A program made the translations under genes and the position numbers. Of a stretch of DNA of 64,000 nucleotides, positions 35,234 to 44,499 are shown in pieces; the first letter of the stretch is position 1, and each line of letters starts with the position of its first letter. The notes under the pieces were generated by a model that had not been told where the DNA came from, did not search any database, and saw only the letters and a program-made list of their open reading frames with translations. The stretch comes from Acidobacteriaceae bacterium. Lineage in GTDB: Bacteria; Acidobacteriota; Terriglobia; Terriglobales; Acidobacteriaceae. The stretch spans positions 662 to 64,661 of the forward strand of contig PLSM01000181.1 in NCBI GenBank assembly GCA_003165075.1, in the 5' to 3' direction.

Positions 35234-36058
35234 CTACAGATTGAACAGCTCACGCAGCCGCCGTGTTTGTGCACGGCTCACCGGAATCTCCGTCTGCCGC
35301 TTGTCGTTCATACGCAGTTGGTAACTCGACTTGAACCACGGCACCACTTCGCGAATGTGGTTGATGTTCACCACAAAGCCACGATGGGCGCGCCAGAACA
35401 GCGCCGGATCCAGCAGCTCCAGCAGCTCTTCCAGGGTGCGGCATTTTGAGTGCCCCTCAAAGTTCTGCGTCACCACCCGAATCACGCCCTCGTCGATGGC
35501 CGCGTAGCAGATCTGTGCCTGATCCACCAGCATCAGCCGGCTCTGCGCCTCCACTATCAGCTTGGCCGGCTGGGGCGTGCGTCCGCCGCCTTGGGGATGA
35601 TTCAAGAGCCGCAGCAACGCATCAATCTGCGGTCCCGGCAGCGGGCCTGTCCCTGCGCTTCCTCCGGCCATGCGTCCGCGTACCCGCTCCAGTGCCTGCT
35701 CCACGCGTGCGCGGTCAAATGGCTTCAGCAGGTAATCCACCGCGTTCACGTCAAAGGCGCGCACTGCGTATTGGTCGTATGCCGTGGCAAACACAATCTG
35801 CGGCAGCGGCTCCGCCTCTTTCCCGGCTTGCGCGCGATGCCGATCCACCAGCTTCTGGATCACCGCAAAGCCGTCCAGCCCCGGCATCTGCACGTCCAGG
35901 AAAACAAGGTCGGGGTGGTGCTCCTCAATCAGGTCTACGGCTTCAATGCCGTTGGTCCCCTGCGCCAATACATCCACGTCCCCCGCCTGGTCGAGAAGAT
36001 ACTTCAGCTCGTCGCGGGCCAGTTGTTCGTCGTCGATAATAAGCGCGGAGATGGGCAT
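35234..36058 (-). CDS. LytTR-family response regulator
   Basis: A 274-residue two-component regulator. Residues 1-120 are a receiver domain with the acidic pair IDDE (8-11), phospho-acceptor Asp in LVFLDVQMPGLDGF, and the late Lys in YLLKPFDRARVEQAL. Residues about 170-274 are a LytTR DNA-binding domain (FEGHSKCRTLEELLELL, HRGFVVNINHIREVVPWF, MNDKRQTEIPVSR). The ATG at 36058 is chosen because the receiver fold starts there; the frame is open further upstream. No histidine kinase gene is adjacent. Its targets are unknown. Confidence 0.9.
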   Translation of the reverse strand: MPISALIIDDEQLARDELKYLLDQAGDVDVLAQGTNGIEAVDLIEEHHPDLVFLDVQMPGLDGFAVIQKLVDRHRAQAGKEAEPLPQIVFATAYDQYAVRAFDVNAVDYLLKPFDRARVEQALERVRGRMAGGSAGTGPLPGPQIDALLRLLNHPQGGGRTPQPAKLIVEAQSRLMLVDQAQICYAAIDEGVIRVVTQNFEGHSKCRTLEELLELLDPALFWRAHRGFVVNINHIREVVPWFKSSYQLRMNDKRQTEIPVSRAQTRRLRELFNL

Positions 36059-36128
36059 TGAGACCAGAAGCTTGATTGTAGGAAGCGAACTGCACCCGGT
36101 CAATCCGCACAGGGAATATAAAGACCCG

Positions 36129-36160
36129 GGTGGCCCAGATCTCGATTCTGAGACCTGGGA
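36129..36160. repeat. CCCAGATCTC..GAGACCTGGG palindrome
   Basis: CCCAGATCTC (36134-36143), loop GATTCT and GAGACCTGGG (36150-36159), with one mismatch. It belongs to the GGTCC-GATTCT-GGACC family found near glmS, at 36899-36932, at 49896-49925 and inside mnmG. It lies between two genes on the minus strand. Confidence 0.7.
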
Positions 36161-36187
36161 TCCTGACACCTAGTAGGAAGACTTCCC

Positions 36188-36712
36188 CTACTCGCCCAGC
36201 ACCCGCAGCCGCGTCGGCATGTGGTCGCGCTCCAGCTCGTGCCCGCACCGCGTGCAGTACTGGTCCGTGACCCGCACCGTGCGGAAGCAGTTTCCGCAAC
36301 TGGCGGTCAGCTGGTAATTGCACTGCGGGCAAAAGTGAAAGTCGCTTTGCACATGCGTGGCGCAGGCCGGGCAACGCGAGACCAGTGGCGCGCGCAACAG
36401 AAAATAAAGCACGGCGCCGATGCCCCCCGGCATCACAAAGCAGATCAGCATCCAGAACCGCGCGCTCATGGCCCGTCGGGGCGCATCCTTGCTGATGTAG
36501 CCCACCATCAGGAAGTACAGCGCAGCCAGCAGTCCCCAGGAGAGGTTCAGGTAAATGCGAATGCCGAGTGGCGGAGGATGGTGTTGCGTTTCAGGAAAAA
36601 CCAGCCAGAAATAATACTCGACCAGAACGAAGACCAAGGCGGCAGCCATGATTGACCACACCGGGATCAGGCGTGTGTCTTCGTTGGCGTGAATGGATTC
36701 TGGATCGGGCAT
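36188..36712 (-). CDS. Membrane protein with double zinc ribbon
   Basis: A 174-residue protein with three hydrophobic helices (about 18-40, 52-72, 84-105). Four Cys pairs follow, giving a double zinc ribbon in the C-terminal cytoplasmic part: CPACATH, CPQCNY, CGNC and CTRCGHE. Zinc-ribbon-tailed membrane proteins of this layout are common in acidobacteria, but their role is unknown. The ATG at 36712 is preceded by GGAGGGG. It lies just upstream, on the same strand, of the LytTR regulator, separated by a palindromic repeat. Confidence 0.8.
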   Translation of the reverse strand: MPDPESIHANEDTRLIPVWSIMAAALVFVLVEYYFWLVFPETQHHPPPLGIRIYLNLSWGLLAALYFLMVGYISKDAPRRAMSARFWMLICFVMPGGIGAVLYFLLRAPLVSRCPACATHVQSDFHFCPQCNYQLTASCGNCFRTVRVTDQYCTRCGHELERDHMPTRLRVLGE

Positions 36713-36898
36713 AGGTCAACCCCTCCCTCGGAGGGCCTTTTACGTAAGTAAGCTCAACTGAGCAGCTATATAGGATGGACGGGAAGAAGATTGCGGAAGT
36801 TGCGTGTACTTTAGGGTGGTCGCGGTTGTGACCCCGGATTCTGGACTCGTTGCCCTAGCACCGTGACCTTGTGAATTTGTAATCGTGCCAATGCTTCT

Positions 36899-36932
36899 GG
36901 GTGCCCCATGTCTCGCTTTTGAGACCTGGGAA
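36899..36932. repeat. GTGCCCCATGTCTC..GAGACCTGGG palindrome
   Basis: CCCATGTCTC, loop GCTTTT, GAGACCTGGG, with a mismatch in the stem. A similar second half (GCTTTTGAGACAGGGG) appears at 44156-44172, so this is one family. It lies in the 245-base gap between the zinc-ribbon gene and the ECF/membrane gene pair. Confidence 0.65.
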
Positions 36933-36957
36933 ACCACATGTCTAGGCGGTCACGATA

Positions 36958-37344
36958 CTAAGACTTCCGCTGCAGCCAGCCGGCCAGCAGCGCCGAGGCC
37001 AGCAGCGCCGTGCTGAAAAAGAATCCCCACACACTCAGCTGGCTCACCAGGCTGGTCAGGTGTCCCTCTTCAATCAAGGTATCTGCAATCCACCAGATCG
37101 GTGGACCCACCACAAAAAAGACAATCAGCGTGGCCGCCATCGCCATCGCCCGGCCCCGTTTGCAGCCTGCCTTTTGTTCCTGCATCACGCCCAGTGATGC
37201 CATCACAACGCGCTGGGTGCGGTGCGCTACGGCACGCTCCCGGTTGGCTTGCGCTCCTGCCAGCGCCTCCACCAGGTCGCGATCGGCGTCAATCCCCGTG
37301 TTTGTCCCTGTCGGGGTATCGGTGGCCGTACCGCGGGCTTCCAT
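36958..37344 (-). CDS. Small membrane protein paired with the ECF sigma factor
   Basis: A 128-residue protein with a hydrophilic N-terminal half (about 1-68) and two transmembrane helices (about 70-90 and 103-123), ending in a basic tail. The ATG shares one base with the sigma factor stop (TGATG), so the two are co-translated. Such pairs usually are sigma factor and membrane anti-sigma factor. There is no HxxxCxxC zinc anti-sigma motif, so anti-sigma function rests on context only. Confidence 0.72.
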   Translation of the reverse strand: MEARGTATDTPTGTNTGIDADRDLVEALAGAQANRERAVAHRTQRVVMASLGVMQEQKAGCKRGRAMAMAATLIVFFVVGPPIWWIADTLIEEGHLTSLVSQLSVWGFFFSTALLASALLAGWLQRKS

Positions 37345-38000
37345 CACACCGCCTCCAGGCGATGGATACCAGCCCGTTCAAGCTTCGGCCTGATAGCGGC
37401 TAGGCCCCGGTAAAGCCTTGATTTCACAGTCGAAAGCGGCGCGCGCGTCACTTTCGCAATCTCGTCCAGCGACAGTTCCTCGTGAAACCGCAGCACCAGC
37501 ACCTCGCGGTAGAGGGTATCCAGTTGCATCAGCGCCGTCGCAATCCGTTCCCGGTCCTCGACGTTGGCCACGTTCTCAAAAGGTGTCGGCTGTTCATCGG
37601 TAACCTCGAAGCTCAGTGGCCGGTCGTCTTCGTTGCCGGTCTCGAACAGCTCGTCCAGGCTGGCCATCGTCCGTTTGCGCCGCTGGTCGATCACCAGGTT
37701 GCGCGCAATCGCAAACAGCCACGTCTCGAACCGCGCCTTGCCGTTGAACTGGCCCCCGCGCGTCAACACCCGCATCCAAACTTCCTGGAACAGGTCTTCG
37801 GCCATCTCGCGATTCCCGGTCAAATACAGCAGGTAGCGCAGCAGCCGGTGTTGGAAACGCACAATCAGCACGTCAAGCAGTCCGGCATCTTGGCGCTTAA
37901 GTCCTTCGGCAACGGCAAGATTCTCCTGCCGCACCTGTTCATCAGCTTGTACGGTGGCGCCCGGAGCGAATAAAGAACGAATAACGGCGGCAGAAGTCAT
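37344..38000 (-). CDS. ECF-family RNA polymerase sigma factor
   Basis: A 218-residue sigma-70-type factor of the extracytoplasmic function class. Region 2 is clear ([48 protein letters not shown]), as is region 4 ([41 protein letters not shown]). The linker between them is long ([18 protein letters not shown] and on). The ATG at 38000 is used; a TTG nine bases upstream is possible, and neither has a clear Shine-Dalgarno. It is co-transcribed with the small membrane protein downstream, probably its control partner. Confidence 0.92.
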   Translation of the reverse strand: MTSAAVIRSLFAPGATVQADEQVRQENLAVAEGLKRQDAGLLDVLIVRFQHRLLRYLLYLTGNREMAEDLFQEVWMRVLTRGGQFNGKARFETWLFAIARNLVIDQRRKRTMASLDELFETGNEDDRPLSFEVTDEQPTPFENVANVEDRERIATALMQLDTLYREVLVLRFHEELSLDEIAKVTRAPLSTVKSRLYRGLAAIRPKLERAGIHRLEAV

Positions 38001-38574
38001 CTCATTCAATTAGACGACAGAATCCGCCCCCAAGCCGCTCCAAAAATAAGATTTGTCCTCAAAGTCCCAATTCTGACTAAAATCCCTGCTACGAAACCTA
38101 CCGCCCGCCGCCCCATCCCTAAGAACCCGTCCAGAAACCAGTAAGGCCGTAAGCGGCACTTCGTCCAGCGATGCTCTTCCCTTCGAACCCGGAGAGCAGT
38201 GCCCTCTTGCATAGAATTATGTGCGCGCGGCGCATACTTGAATTCGAGTGGAGTGCAAGGGCTGGGAGCATCACCAGTCAAGCCACAGGTCCGGACGCTG
38301 CGCACAGGCAGCGCAGAGAGGCTTGTCTTCGTGAGTTTGGTATGGAAACTACCCCTACGCCCCCGAAGAGCGGCCTAACTCCTTTGATATCTATATTCTG
38401 CGGTTAACGTCTGCGGAATCAATATTTTGCCGCGCCACCCCTACTTTAAACGCATGAAAAGAGATAATTTACCCCCAGAATATGGGGGAGAGGGGTGGGG
38501 TTACTCATCGGTTAACCAGCACGCAAGCGACTCGCTCGGCCGGACAAGCACGCTGACCATCTACACTATCCCTC
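38001..38574. other. Divergent intergenic region without a gene
   Basis: These 574 bases separate the ECF sigma gene (minus) from rlmB (plus) and should hold both promoters. I see no convincing open frame, no tRNA and no strong terminator. A purine-rich stretch GGGGGAGAGGGGTGGGG (about 38483-38499) resembles, in reverse, the pyrimidine-rich end of the 137-bp dispersed repeat, but only weakly. Confidence 0.5.
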
Positions 38575-39411
38575 ATGGAAGTTCTCTACGGCCTGCATCC
38601 TGTCGAGGAGGCCCTCAAGGCCGGCCGCCGGCGTTTTGACCAAGTGATCGTGGCTCGCGAGCGTCACGACGACCGTCTCGCCCGCCTCGTGGAAGCCTGT
38701 CGTCAGGCAGGCGTCCGCGTCCGCTCCGAGGCTCGCGAGCAGCTTACCCAGCTCGCCGCGACCCCCGCCCACCAGGGTGTCGTTGCCTTGGTCCGGCCCC
38801 AGGAATCTCTCGCGATCGAAGACCTCTACGACCCGCTCCCATCCCTCCCTGGCGCGTCGCGCTCGCCGCGTCTACTCCTGGCCCTGGACGGAGTTGAAGA
38901 TCCGCAAAACCTCGGTGCTCTGCTCCGCGTGGCCGACGGTGCTGGAGTCGATGGTGTCGTGCTCACTGAGCGTCGTGCAGCGCCCTTGAGCCCCGTCGCC
39001 GTCAAGGCCAGCGCCGGTGCCACCGAGCATCTCCGCATCGCCCGAGTCGTCAACCTCGTCCGCGCCCTCGAAGATCTCAAGCGGCAGAATCTGTGGATCA
39101 TTGGCCTCGACGAGCGCGGCCAGACCGACTACGACCGCTTCGATCTCACTGGCGACTGTGTTCTCGTCCTCGGCCGCGAGGGAGCCGGTCTCCATGATCT
39201 TGTCCGCCGCACCTGCGACCACCTGCTGCGCATTCCCATGGCCGGCGGCGTCAGCTCCCTCAACGTCTCTGCCGCCGGCGCCGTCGTCCTCTATGAAGCC
39301 TTCCGCCAGCGCCGCGCCGCCGCGCGAAACCAGAGAAGTAACGGCTCCTCCGCTCGCCCCATTGGCCAGGCCGCGTCCAAACCAAAGCCACAGAAAGGCC
39401 TCGGTTCATGA
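38575..39411 (+). CDS. rlmB: 23S rRNA 2'-O-methyltransferase, TrmH/RlmB family
   Basis: SpoU-class enzyme that uses SAM to methylate a ribose 2'-OH, most likely guanosine 2251 of 23S rRNA. The 278-residue protein has the N-terminal L30e-like substrate-binding region (MEVLYGLHPVEEALKAG) and the SPOUT knot motifs: LDGVEDPQNLGALLR, LVLGREGAGL and IPMAGGVSSLNVSAAGAVVL. It ends with a short Ser/Gly/Lys-rich tail of about 30 residues. The stop overlaps the next ATG by four bases. Distinguishing RlmB from other TrmH members rests on overall likeness. Confidence 0.9.
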   Translation: MEVLYGLHPVEEALKAGRRRFDQVIVARERHDDRLARLVEACRQAGVRVRSEAREQLTQLAATPAHQGVVALVRPQESLAIEDLYDPLPSLPGASRSPRLLLALDGVEDPQNLGALLRVADGAGVDGVVLTERRAAPLSPVAVKASAGATEHLRIARVVNLVRALEDLKRQNLWIIGLDERGQTDYDRFDLTGDCVLVLGREGAGLHDLVRRTCDHLLRIPMAGGVSSLNVSAAGAVVLYEAFRQRRAAARNQRSNGSSARPIGQAASKPKPQKGLGS

Positions 39412-41393
39412 AGTTTTCCCTTGCCGGGACGCTGGCAAGCGTCGCGTTCGCCGTCCTCCTGGTTGCACTGCCCGGCGCGTCTCAAACTCCCGCCGCTCCG
39501 CCCAAGCCGCAAACCCAGACCGCCGGCGGTCAGGTCATCTTCTCTCGTTCCACTGACGAGAACGGCCAAACCACCACCCAGGCAGGCCCTGCGGCTGCCC
39601 GGCCCACCATCCAGATGGCTACCGCGCCCTCCGTCGAAGACGCCGATCGCCGCGCCGTCACTTATACCGCCCTCGACCTCGACGTCCGTCTCCACACCGC
39701 CGCCCAGCAAATCGCTGTCCGTGCCCTCCTTACCGTGCGCAACGACAGCAAAGCCCCGCTCCCCCGCATTCCTCTGCAAATCTCGTCGTCGCTCAACTGG
39801 GAGCAGATCCGCGTCGGCGGCAAGACCGTTTCCTTCCCCGTAGCCACCCTCAACTCTGACACCGACCACACCGGCCAGCTCCACGAAGCTGCCGTTCCGC
39901 TTGCGGCGCCGCTCGCGCCCGGTCAGTCCATCCAGCTTGACGTCATGTACTCCGGCGTCGTCGCCCCTTCGGCCCAGCGCCTGCTCTCCGTCGGAACTCC
40001 TGAGGACCTCGCCCTCCACTCCGATTGGGACCAGATCGGCGTCTCCTTCACCGGACTGCGTGGCTTTGGCAATGTCGTCTGGTATCCAGTCTCCAGCGTC
40101 CCCGTCATTTTGGGCGACGGCGCTCGCCTCTTCGACGAGATCGGCGCCCACAAGCTGCGCCTCTCCGGTGCGCACTTCCGCCTCCATCTCGCCGTCGAAT
40201 TTCCCCACGGCCAGCCGCCTTCCGTGGCCCTCATCAACGGCCAACCCGTGCCACTCTCCGTCACTGACAAGGGCGGCCTCGACCCTGACTTAGCCGGCGT
40301 CGCCACTGCCTCCCTCGATGGCGCAACCCTCGGATTTGATACCCCCAGCCTCTTCCTCGCCGTCCGCACCGCCCACTCCGGCCCCAACGTCACCGCCTTC
40401 GCGCTGCCTGAGAACGAGGTCGCCGTGCAGAGCTGGACCACTGCCGCCGCCGCCGTCACATCCTTCCTTTCCGGCTGGCTCGGCCCGCACCCTCACGCGC
40501 AACTCGCCCTCCTTGACCTGCCCGACTCTCAGGATGCGCCCTTTGAGACCGGGGCTTTGCTCGCCATCAGCCTCCATGAGGCTCCCGCCGACCGCTTGGA
40601 GGGCGTTTTGGCCCACGCCCTCACTCATGCCTTCGCGCAGAATGCAACGCAGCCGCCTCCCGCCTGGCTCAACGAGGGACTTGCCTTCTTTATGGGCACA
40701 CTTTGGGTTGAAAAGCAGCACGGCCGCAGCCAGGCCTTGGGACTGCTCGAGGCCGACCGCGCCGCGCTGGCTCTGGCTGAGCCCGCCAGCCCCGGCGAGA
40801 ATCCCGGCCAGCCTTTGGCCCAGGCCATCGCACCCGTCTACTACCGCACCAAGGCCGCCTATGTCCTGTGGATGCTCCGCGATCTGGCTGGGGACGACGC
40901 GCTCGCCTCCGCTCTTCGTGCCTCCAGTTCCGCATCCGATGCCGGCCCCAGTGCCACTCCTGCCGCCTCGTTCCAGGATCTCCTCAAACAGGGCGGTGCC
41001 CGCCAGGATCTCTCCTGGTTCTTCACCGACTGGGTCAGTACAGACAAGGGCCTGCCTGACCTGTCCATCGTCAGCGTCTTCCCCAACGCCGCCCAGACCG
41101 GCACCTGGCTGGTAGCCGTCGAGGTGGCGAACGCCGGCTATACCGCCGCCGATGTTCCCGTTACCGTTCGTTCTGCTCTGACCTCGATCACCGAGCGCGT
41201 TCTTGTCCCCGCCCGTGGTGCCGTGGTCAGGCGTATCCTCATCCAGGGGCAGCCCACTTCAGCTCAGGTCAATGACGGCACCGTCCCTGAAACCCAGGCC
41301 AGTGTCCACGTCACCAACCTTGACCAGTCCTCGCCCGGCAACCCCGGATCCGCGGCGCCCGCTCCCAGCCAGCCCACTTCTCCGCCGCGGTAG
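39408..41393 (+). CDS. Secreted M1-peptidase-like protein lacking catalytic Glu
   Basis: A 661-residue exported protein. A signal peptide (KFSLAGTLASVAFAVLLVALPGASQ) is followed by a Pro-rich stretch, a beta domain (about 80-300) and a gluzincin-like helical domain. The site reads VLAHALTHAFAQ (His403, His407) and PPAWLNEGLAFF (Glu423). The HEXXH Glu is Ala, and the second part is x15-E instead of the x18-E of M1. An armadillo-like and a CARDB-like beta domain (VEVANAGYTAADVPVTVR) end the protein. It is probably a non-catalytic relative. It is translationally coupled to rlmB. Confidence 0.7.
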   Translation: MKFSLAGTLASVAFAVLLVALPGASQTPAAPPKPQTQTAGGQVIFSRSTDENGQTTTQAGPAAARPTIQMATAPSVEDADRRAVTYTALDLDVRLHTAAQQIAVRALLTVRNDSKAPLPRIPLQISSSLNWEQIRVGGKTVSFPVATLNSDTDHTGQLHEAAVPLAAPLAPGQSIQLDVMYSGVVAPSAQRLLSVGTPEDLALHSDWDQIGVSFTGLRGFGNVVWYPVSSVPVILGDGARLFDEIGAHKLRLSGAHFRLHLAVEFPHGQPPSVALINGQPVPLSVTDKGGLDPDLAGVATASLDGATLGFDTPSLFLAVRTAHSGPNVTAFALPENEVAVQSWTTAAAAVTSFLSGWLGPHPHAQLALLDLPDSQDAPFETGALLAISLHEAPADRLEGVLAHALTHAFAQNATQPPPAWLNEGLAFFMGTLWVEKQHGRSQALGLLEADRAALALAEPASPGENPGQPLAQAIAPVYYRTKAAYVLWMLRDLAGDDALASALRASSSASDAGPSATPAASFQDLLKQGGARQDLSWFFTDWVSTDKGLPDLSIVSVFPNAAQTGTWLVAVEVANAGYTAADVPVTVRSALTSITERVLVPARGAVVRRILIQGQPTSAQVNDGTVPETQASVHVTNLDQSSPGNPGSAAPAPSQPTSPPR

Positions 41394-41414
41394 CGCGCCT
41401 CCACCCAAAGTCTG

Positions 41415-42806
41415 ATGCGTCCCTCCACTCTCCCTCAGTACCATAGCCGAACGATGCAGAGTGAACTGCAATCCGGACGGCAGATGGGAGTGTGGGCCGC
41501 CACGGCGGTCGTCACCGGCGAAGCCATCTCGCTTGGCATCTTCCTCACCCCCGCCGGAATGGCTCGTTCACTCGGCTCTCCCGCCCTGCTCGCCGCGGTT
41601 TGGTGTGGCATGGCGGTCCTGACCCTTGCCGGGGCGCTTTGCTTTACTGAGCTGGCCGTTCGCAATCCCCACGATGGCGGTGAATATGTCTACCTCCGTC
41701 GCGGATTTGGCCGCCGTGTCGCCTTCCTCTATGGATGGATGGCCGCCGTCGTCATGTATCCCGGCATCGCTGCGGCCCTCTGCGTAGGAGCAGTTCCTTA
41801 TATCCAGGCCCTCGTCTCCATCCCGTCCTCGCCTGCCGCGGCTCTCCCCGCAGTCATCCTCCTGTCTCTCGGCGCATTAAATTACTTCGGCACTCGCCTG
41901 AGCCGCAGTTTCATGACCACCCTCAACTGGCTCAAGGTCCCGGTTCTGGCCGCGCTGGTGGCCTGGGCATTCTTCTCGAGCCATGCCACCCTGGCCAACC
42001 TCGCCCCTCTCACCGTCCGCCGCGCCGGCTCCGATCCGCTCATCGACGCCATCGCCGGAGCGGCTATCAGCGCCTTCTTCTGTTTCGGCGGCTGGTGGGA
42101 GGCGGGCAAGATCGCCGGCCAGGTTCGCAACCCCGCGCGCACTTTGCCCATCGCTTTCGCTGGCGGAGTGCTCGTGGTCACCGCCATCTATCTGCTGGTC
42201 AGTTTTGCCTTCGTAGCCGTCGTTCCCATGGACCGGATCCAGACCAACACAGCCTTCGTTGCGCAATTCGGCCAGGCCCTCTTCGGCTCCGCGGGCGGCC
42301 GGGTGCTTTCCGCCTGCGTCGTCCTCTGCGTGCTGGGCGGACTCATGGTTCTCTCCATGGCCGTGCCCCGCGTCACCTACGCTCTGGCCCGCGGTGAGGC
42401 CGACACGGATGCGCCTCCCACCGCGCTCTCTGCCTTTGGCCGCCTCCATCCCCGCTATCAAACTCCGGCCAACGCCGTTCTCCTCCAAACCGGGATGGCC
42501 CTCCTGGTTCTCACCCTCGGCGCATTTGACCGCATTCTGGCTTTCATCATCTTTTCCGCGGTGGTCTTTCTCGCCCTCACCGTGGCCACGCTCTTTCGCG
42601 TCATCACTCCCGTGCGCCGCTGGTGGTTTCCGCTCGCGCCCATCGTCTTTATCGCCGGCAGCGGCCTGCTCTCCGTCATGTTGCTCATGCATAACCTGTG
42701 GCCGTCTCTTTTGGGAGCAGCAATCGTATTGCTTGGCCTCGCCGCCCGCTGGCTGCTGGTCCGCGAAAAGAGTCTGACCCAGGCCGTAGCCACCGAATCA
42801 CCGTGA
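41415..42806 (+). CDS. APC-family amino acid permease
   Basis: A 463-residue inner-membrane transporter with about 12 hydrophobic helices. The first carries AVVTGEAISLGIFLTPAGMA, the glycine-rich unwound region of APC superfamily TM1; ELAVRNPHDGGEYVYLRRGFG follows TM2, and AISAFFCFGGWWEAGKIAGQ is the TM6 region. These are typical of LAT/AAT-type amino acid exchangers. The ATG at 41454 (residue 14) is an alternative start and neither has a clear ribosome binding site. Substrate is not predictable. Confidence 0.88.
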   Translation: MRPSTLPQYHSRTMQSELQSGRQMGVWAATAVVTGEAISLGIFLTPAGMARSLGSPALLAAVWCGMAVLTLAGALCFTELAVRNPHDGGEYVYLRRGFGRRVAFLYGWMAAVVMYPGIAAALCVGAVPYIQALVSIPSSPAAALPAVILLSLGALNYFGTRLSRSFMTTLNWLKVPVLAALVAWAFFSSHATLANLAPLTVRRAGSDPLIDAIAGAAISAFFCFGGWWEAGKIAGQVRNPARTLPIAFAGGVLVVTAIYLLVSFAFVAVVPMDRIQTNTAFVAQFGQALFGSAGGRVLSACVVLCVLGGLMVLSMAVPRVTYALARGEADTDAPPTALSAFGRLHPRYQTPANAVLLQTGMALLVLTLGAFDRILAFIIFSAVVFLALTVATLFRVITPVRRWWFPLAPIVFIAGSGLLSVMLLMHNLWPSLLGAAIVLLGLAARWLLVREKSLTQAVATESP

Positions 42807-42900
42807 CCAGCAACGCCGAAAAGTCGCGAGACCACGAAACCACCCTGGCCTCAAATCTCTGATCTCTGACACCCGGCAACCAGCAACTCAAGAGGACCCC

Positions 42901-43479
42901 ATGCCCCACATCGCGCTTCCACATGATCTACCCGGCATTCGCGGCGCCATGGCCTTTCGGCCTGAAACCGCCCGCCCCCTCAACGCTCTGGTCGAGGTGC
43001 TGCTCACCGGGCCCAACACCCTAACCCGTGGCGAACGCGAGCTCATCGCCACTTATGTTTCCAGCCGCAACTGCACCCACTACTGCCACAGCATCCACGG
43101 CGCCGTTGCCGCTGCGCACCTGGGCGGCGACGAGGCCCTTGTCAAGCAGGTCAAGACCGATTTCACCCAGGCCGCCATCAGTTCCAAGCTCAAAGCACTC
43201 CTCGTCATCGCCGGCAAGGTGCAGCAGGACGGCAAACTCGTCACCGCCGCCGACGTCGAAGCCGCGCGCCAACAAGGCGCAACCGACCTTGAGATTCACG
43301 ACACCGTCCTCATCGCCGCCGCCTTCTGCATGTACAACCGCTACGTCGATGGCCTTGGCACCGACCAGCCCGACGATGAGGCTCTTTATCGCGAACGCGG
43401 CAAGCGCGTAGCTCGCGACGGCTACGTCACCGTCAGCGAAGAGTACCTCGCTACCCATGCTCATGCAACCGGGCACTGA
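42901..43479 (+). CDS. AhpD-like (carboxymuconolactone decarboxylase) protein 1
   Basis: A 192-residue protein of the AhpD/CMD superfamily, peroxidase-related type. The core is TRGERELIATYVSSRN followed by CTHYCHSIHGAVAAAHLG. The two cysteines here are spaced CxxxC; the neighbouring paralogue keeps the standard CxxC-x3-H redox site. KLKALLVIAGKVQQDGK and AAFCMYNRYVDGLGT complete the family pattern. AAGAGGACCCC precedes the ATG. It and the next gene are a tandem duplication about 60% alike by eye. If the altered spacing is real, this copy may have weaker or different redox activity. Confidence 0.85.
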   Translation: MPHIALPHDLPGIRGAMAFRPETARPLNALVEVLLTGPNTLTRGERELIATYVSSRNCTHYCHSIHGAVAAAHLGGDEALVKQVKTDFTQAAISSKLKALLVIAGKVQQDGKLVTAADVEAARQQGATDLEIHDTVLIAAAFCMYNRYVDGLGTDQPDDEALYRERGKRVARDGYVTVSEEYLATHAHATGH

Positions 43480-43530
43480 TAACTGACAACTGTCCACTGT
43501 CGGCTGTCCGCTGTCCCCCAAGGAGCCACC

Positions 43531-44091
43531 ATGCCCCACATCGCATTGCCCGAAGGCTTTCCCGGCATCAGTGCCGGGTTCACCTACCGCCCCGAGACGG
43601 CCAAGCCCATGCGCGAATTGGCCCACGTCCTGCTCCACGAGCCCAACTCGCTCACCCCCGGCGAGCGCGAACTTATCGCCACCTACGTCTCCTCGCAGAA
43701 CAGCTGTTACTTCTGCCAGACCAGCCACGGAGCCGCAGCGGCATGTCACCTGGGCGATGCTTCGATTGTCGAGAAAGTGAAAGCCGATTTTCAGGCCGCG
43801 CCGGTCAGTCCCAAGCTCAAGGCCCTGCTCGCCATCGCCGGCAAGGTGCGCCAGGACGGCAAGCTGGTCACCGCCGCCGATGTTGAAGCCGCGCGCTGCC
43901 AGGGCGCAACCGACCTCGAAATCCACGATACGGTTCTCATCACCGCGGCCTTTTGCATGTTCAACCGCTACGTCGACGGCCTCGGCACCTGGCAGCCCCG
44001 CGACCCCGAGATGTACAAGCAGATGGGCAGGCACCTTGCCGAGGAGGGCTACACCGCACCCTCCATCCGCCAACCCGTCGCCACAACCTGA
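43531..44091 (+). CDS. AhpD-like (carboxymuconolactone decarboxylase) protein 2
   Basis: A 186-residue paralogue of the previous protein. It has the canonical site GERELIATYVSSQN and SCYFCQTSHGAAAACHLGD, with CxxC and a His three residues on, as in AhpD-type thiol peroxidase partners. The AAGGAGCC upstream sequence fits the ATG. It probably takes part in peroxide or organic hydroperoxide detoxification; the partner peroxidase is not in the window. Confidence 0.88.
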   Translation: MPHIALPEGFPGISAGFTYRPETAKPMRELAHVLLHEPNSLTPGERELIATYVSSQNSCYFCQTSHGAAAACHLGDASIVEKVKADFQAAPVSPKLKALLAIAGKVRQDGKLVTAADVEAARCQGATDLEIHDTVLITAAFCMFNRYVDGLGTWQPRDPEMYKQMGRHLAEEGYTAPSIRQPVATT

Positions 44092-44499
44092 CCGGCCTGC
44101 ATCGCAGACTCTCCCCGATCCCCGGCGACAGTTCTTCGTCGCTGGGGTGAGGATTCGCTTTTGAGACAGGGGAAAACTTAACCTTACCGGTTTCAGTTCT
44201 TACCGATTTTTGCGGATCTGGATGCCGGACGTCCCTTGATGCTCGCCTCGTCGGACCAGCCGAACTTATTCCCGGAGCGAAGCCTGTGCGACCTGCACAT
44301 CTGGTCTTGAACCGCCTCGGTTGCCATGTTGACGCCGGGAGGAATGCCGAGACTCCGCACAGATTTCAGGAGAAAGTTGTACCCATTTGCGCGCACTTTC
44401 GCACTTTTGTAGCCCCGCAGGAAGCGAAAGACTGTAGCTATAGCTCCAACCCCGAAAGGGTTGTCGGATCGCTGACCTCTCGCCGCTGTTCCCTGGTCC
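44092..44499. other. Gene-free spacer with composite palindromic repeat
   Basis: I see no gene here. At 44119-44147 a CCCCGGCGA...TCGCTGGGG hairpin with the loop motif TTCTTCG belongs to the family tandemly repeated at 51271. It is followed at once by GGATTCGCTTTTGAGACAGGGG (44151-44172), half of the GGTCC/GAGACC family. The two adjacent genes converge, so the hairpin could work as a bidirectional terminator although it lacks a T-run. Confidence 0.55.
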
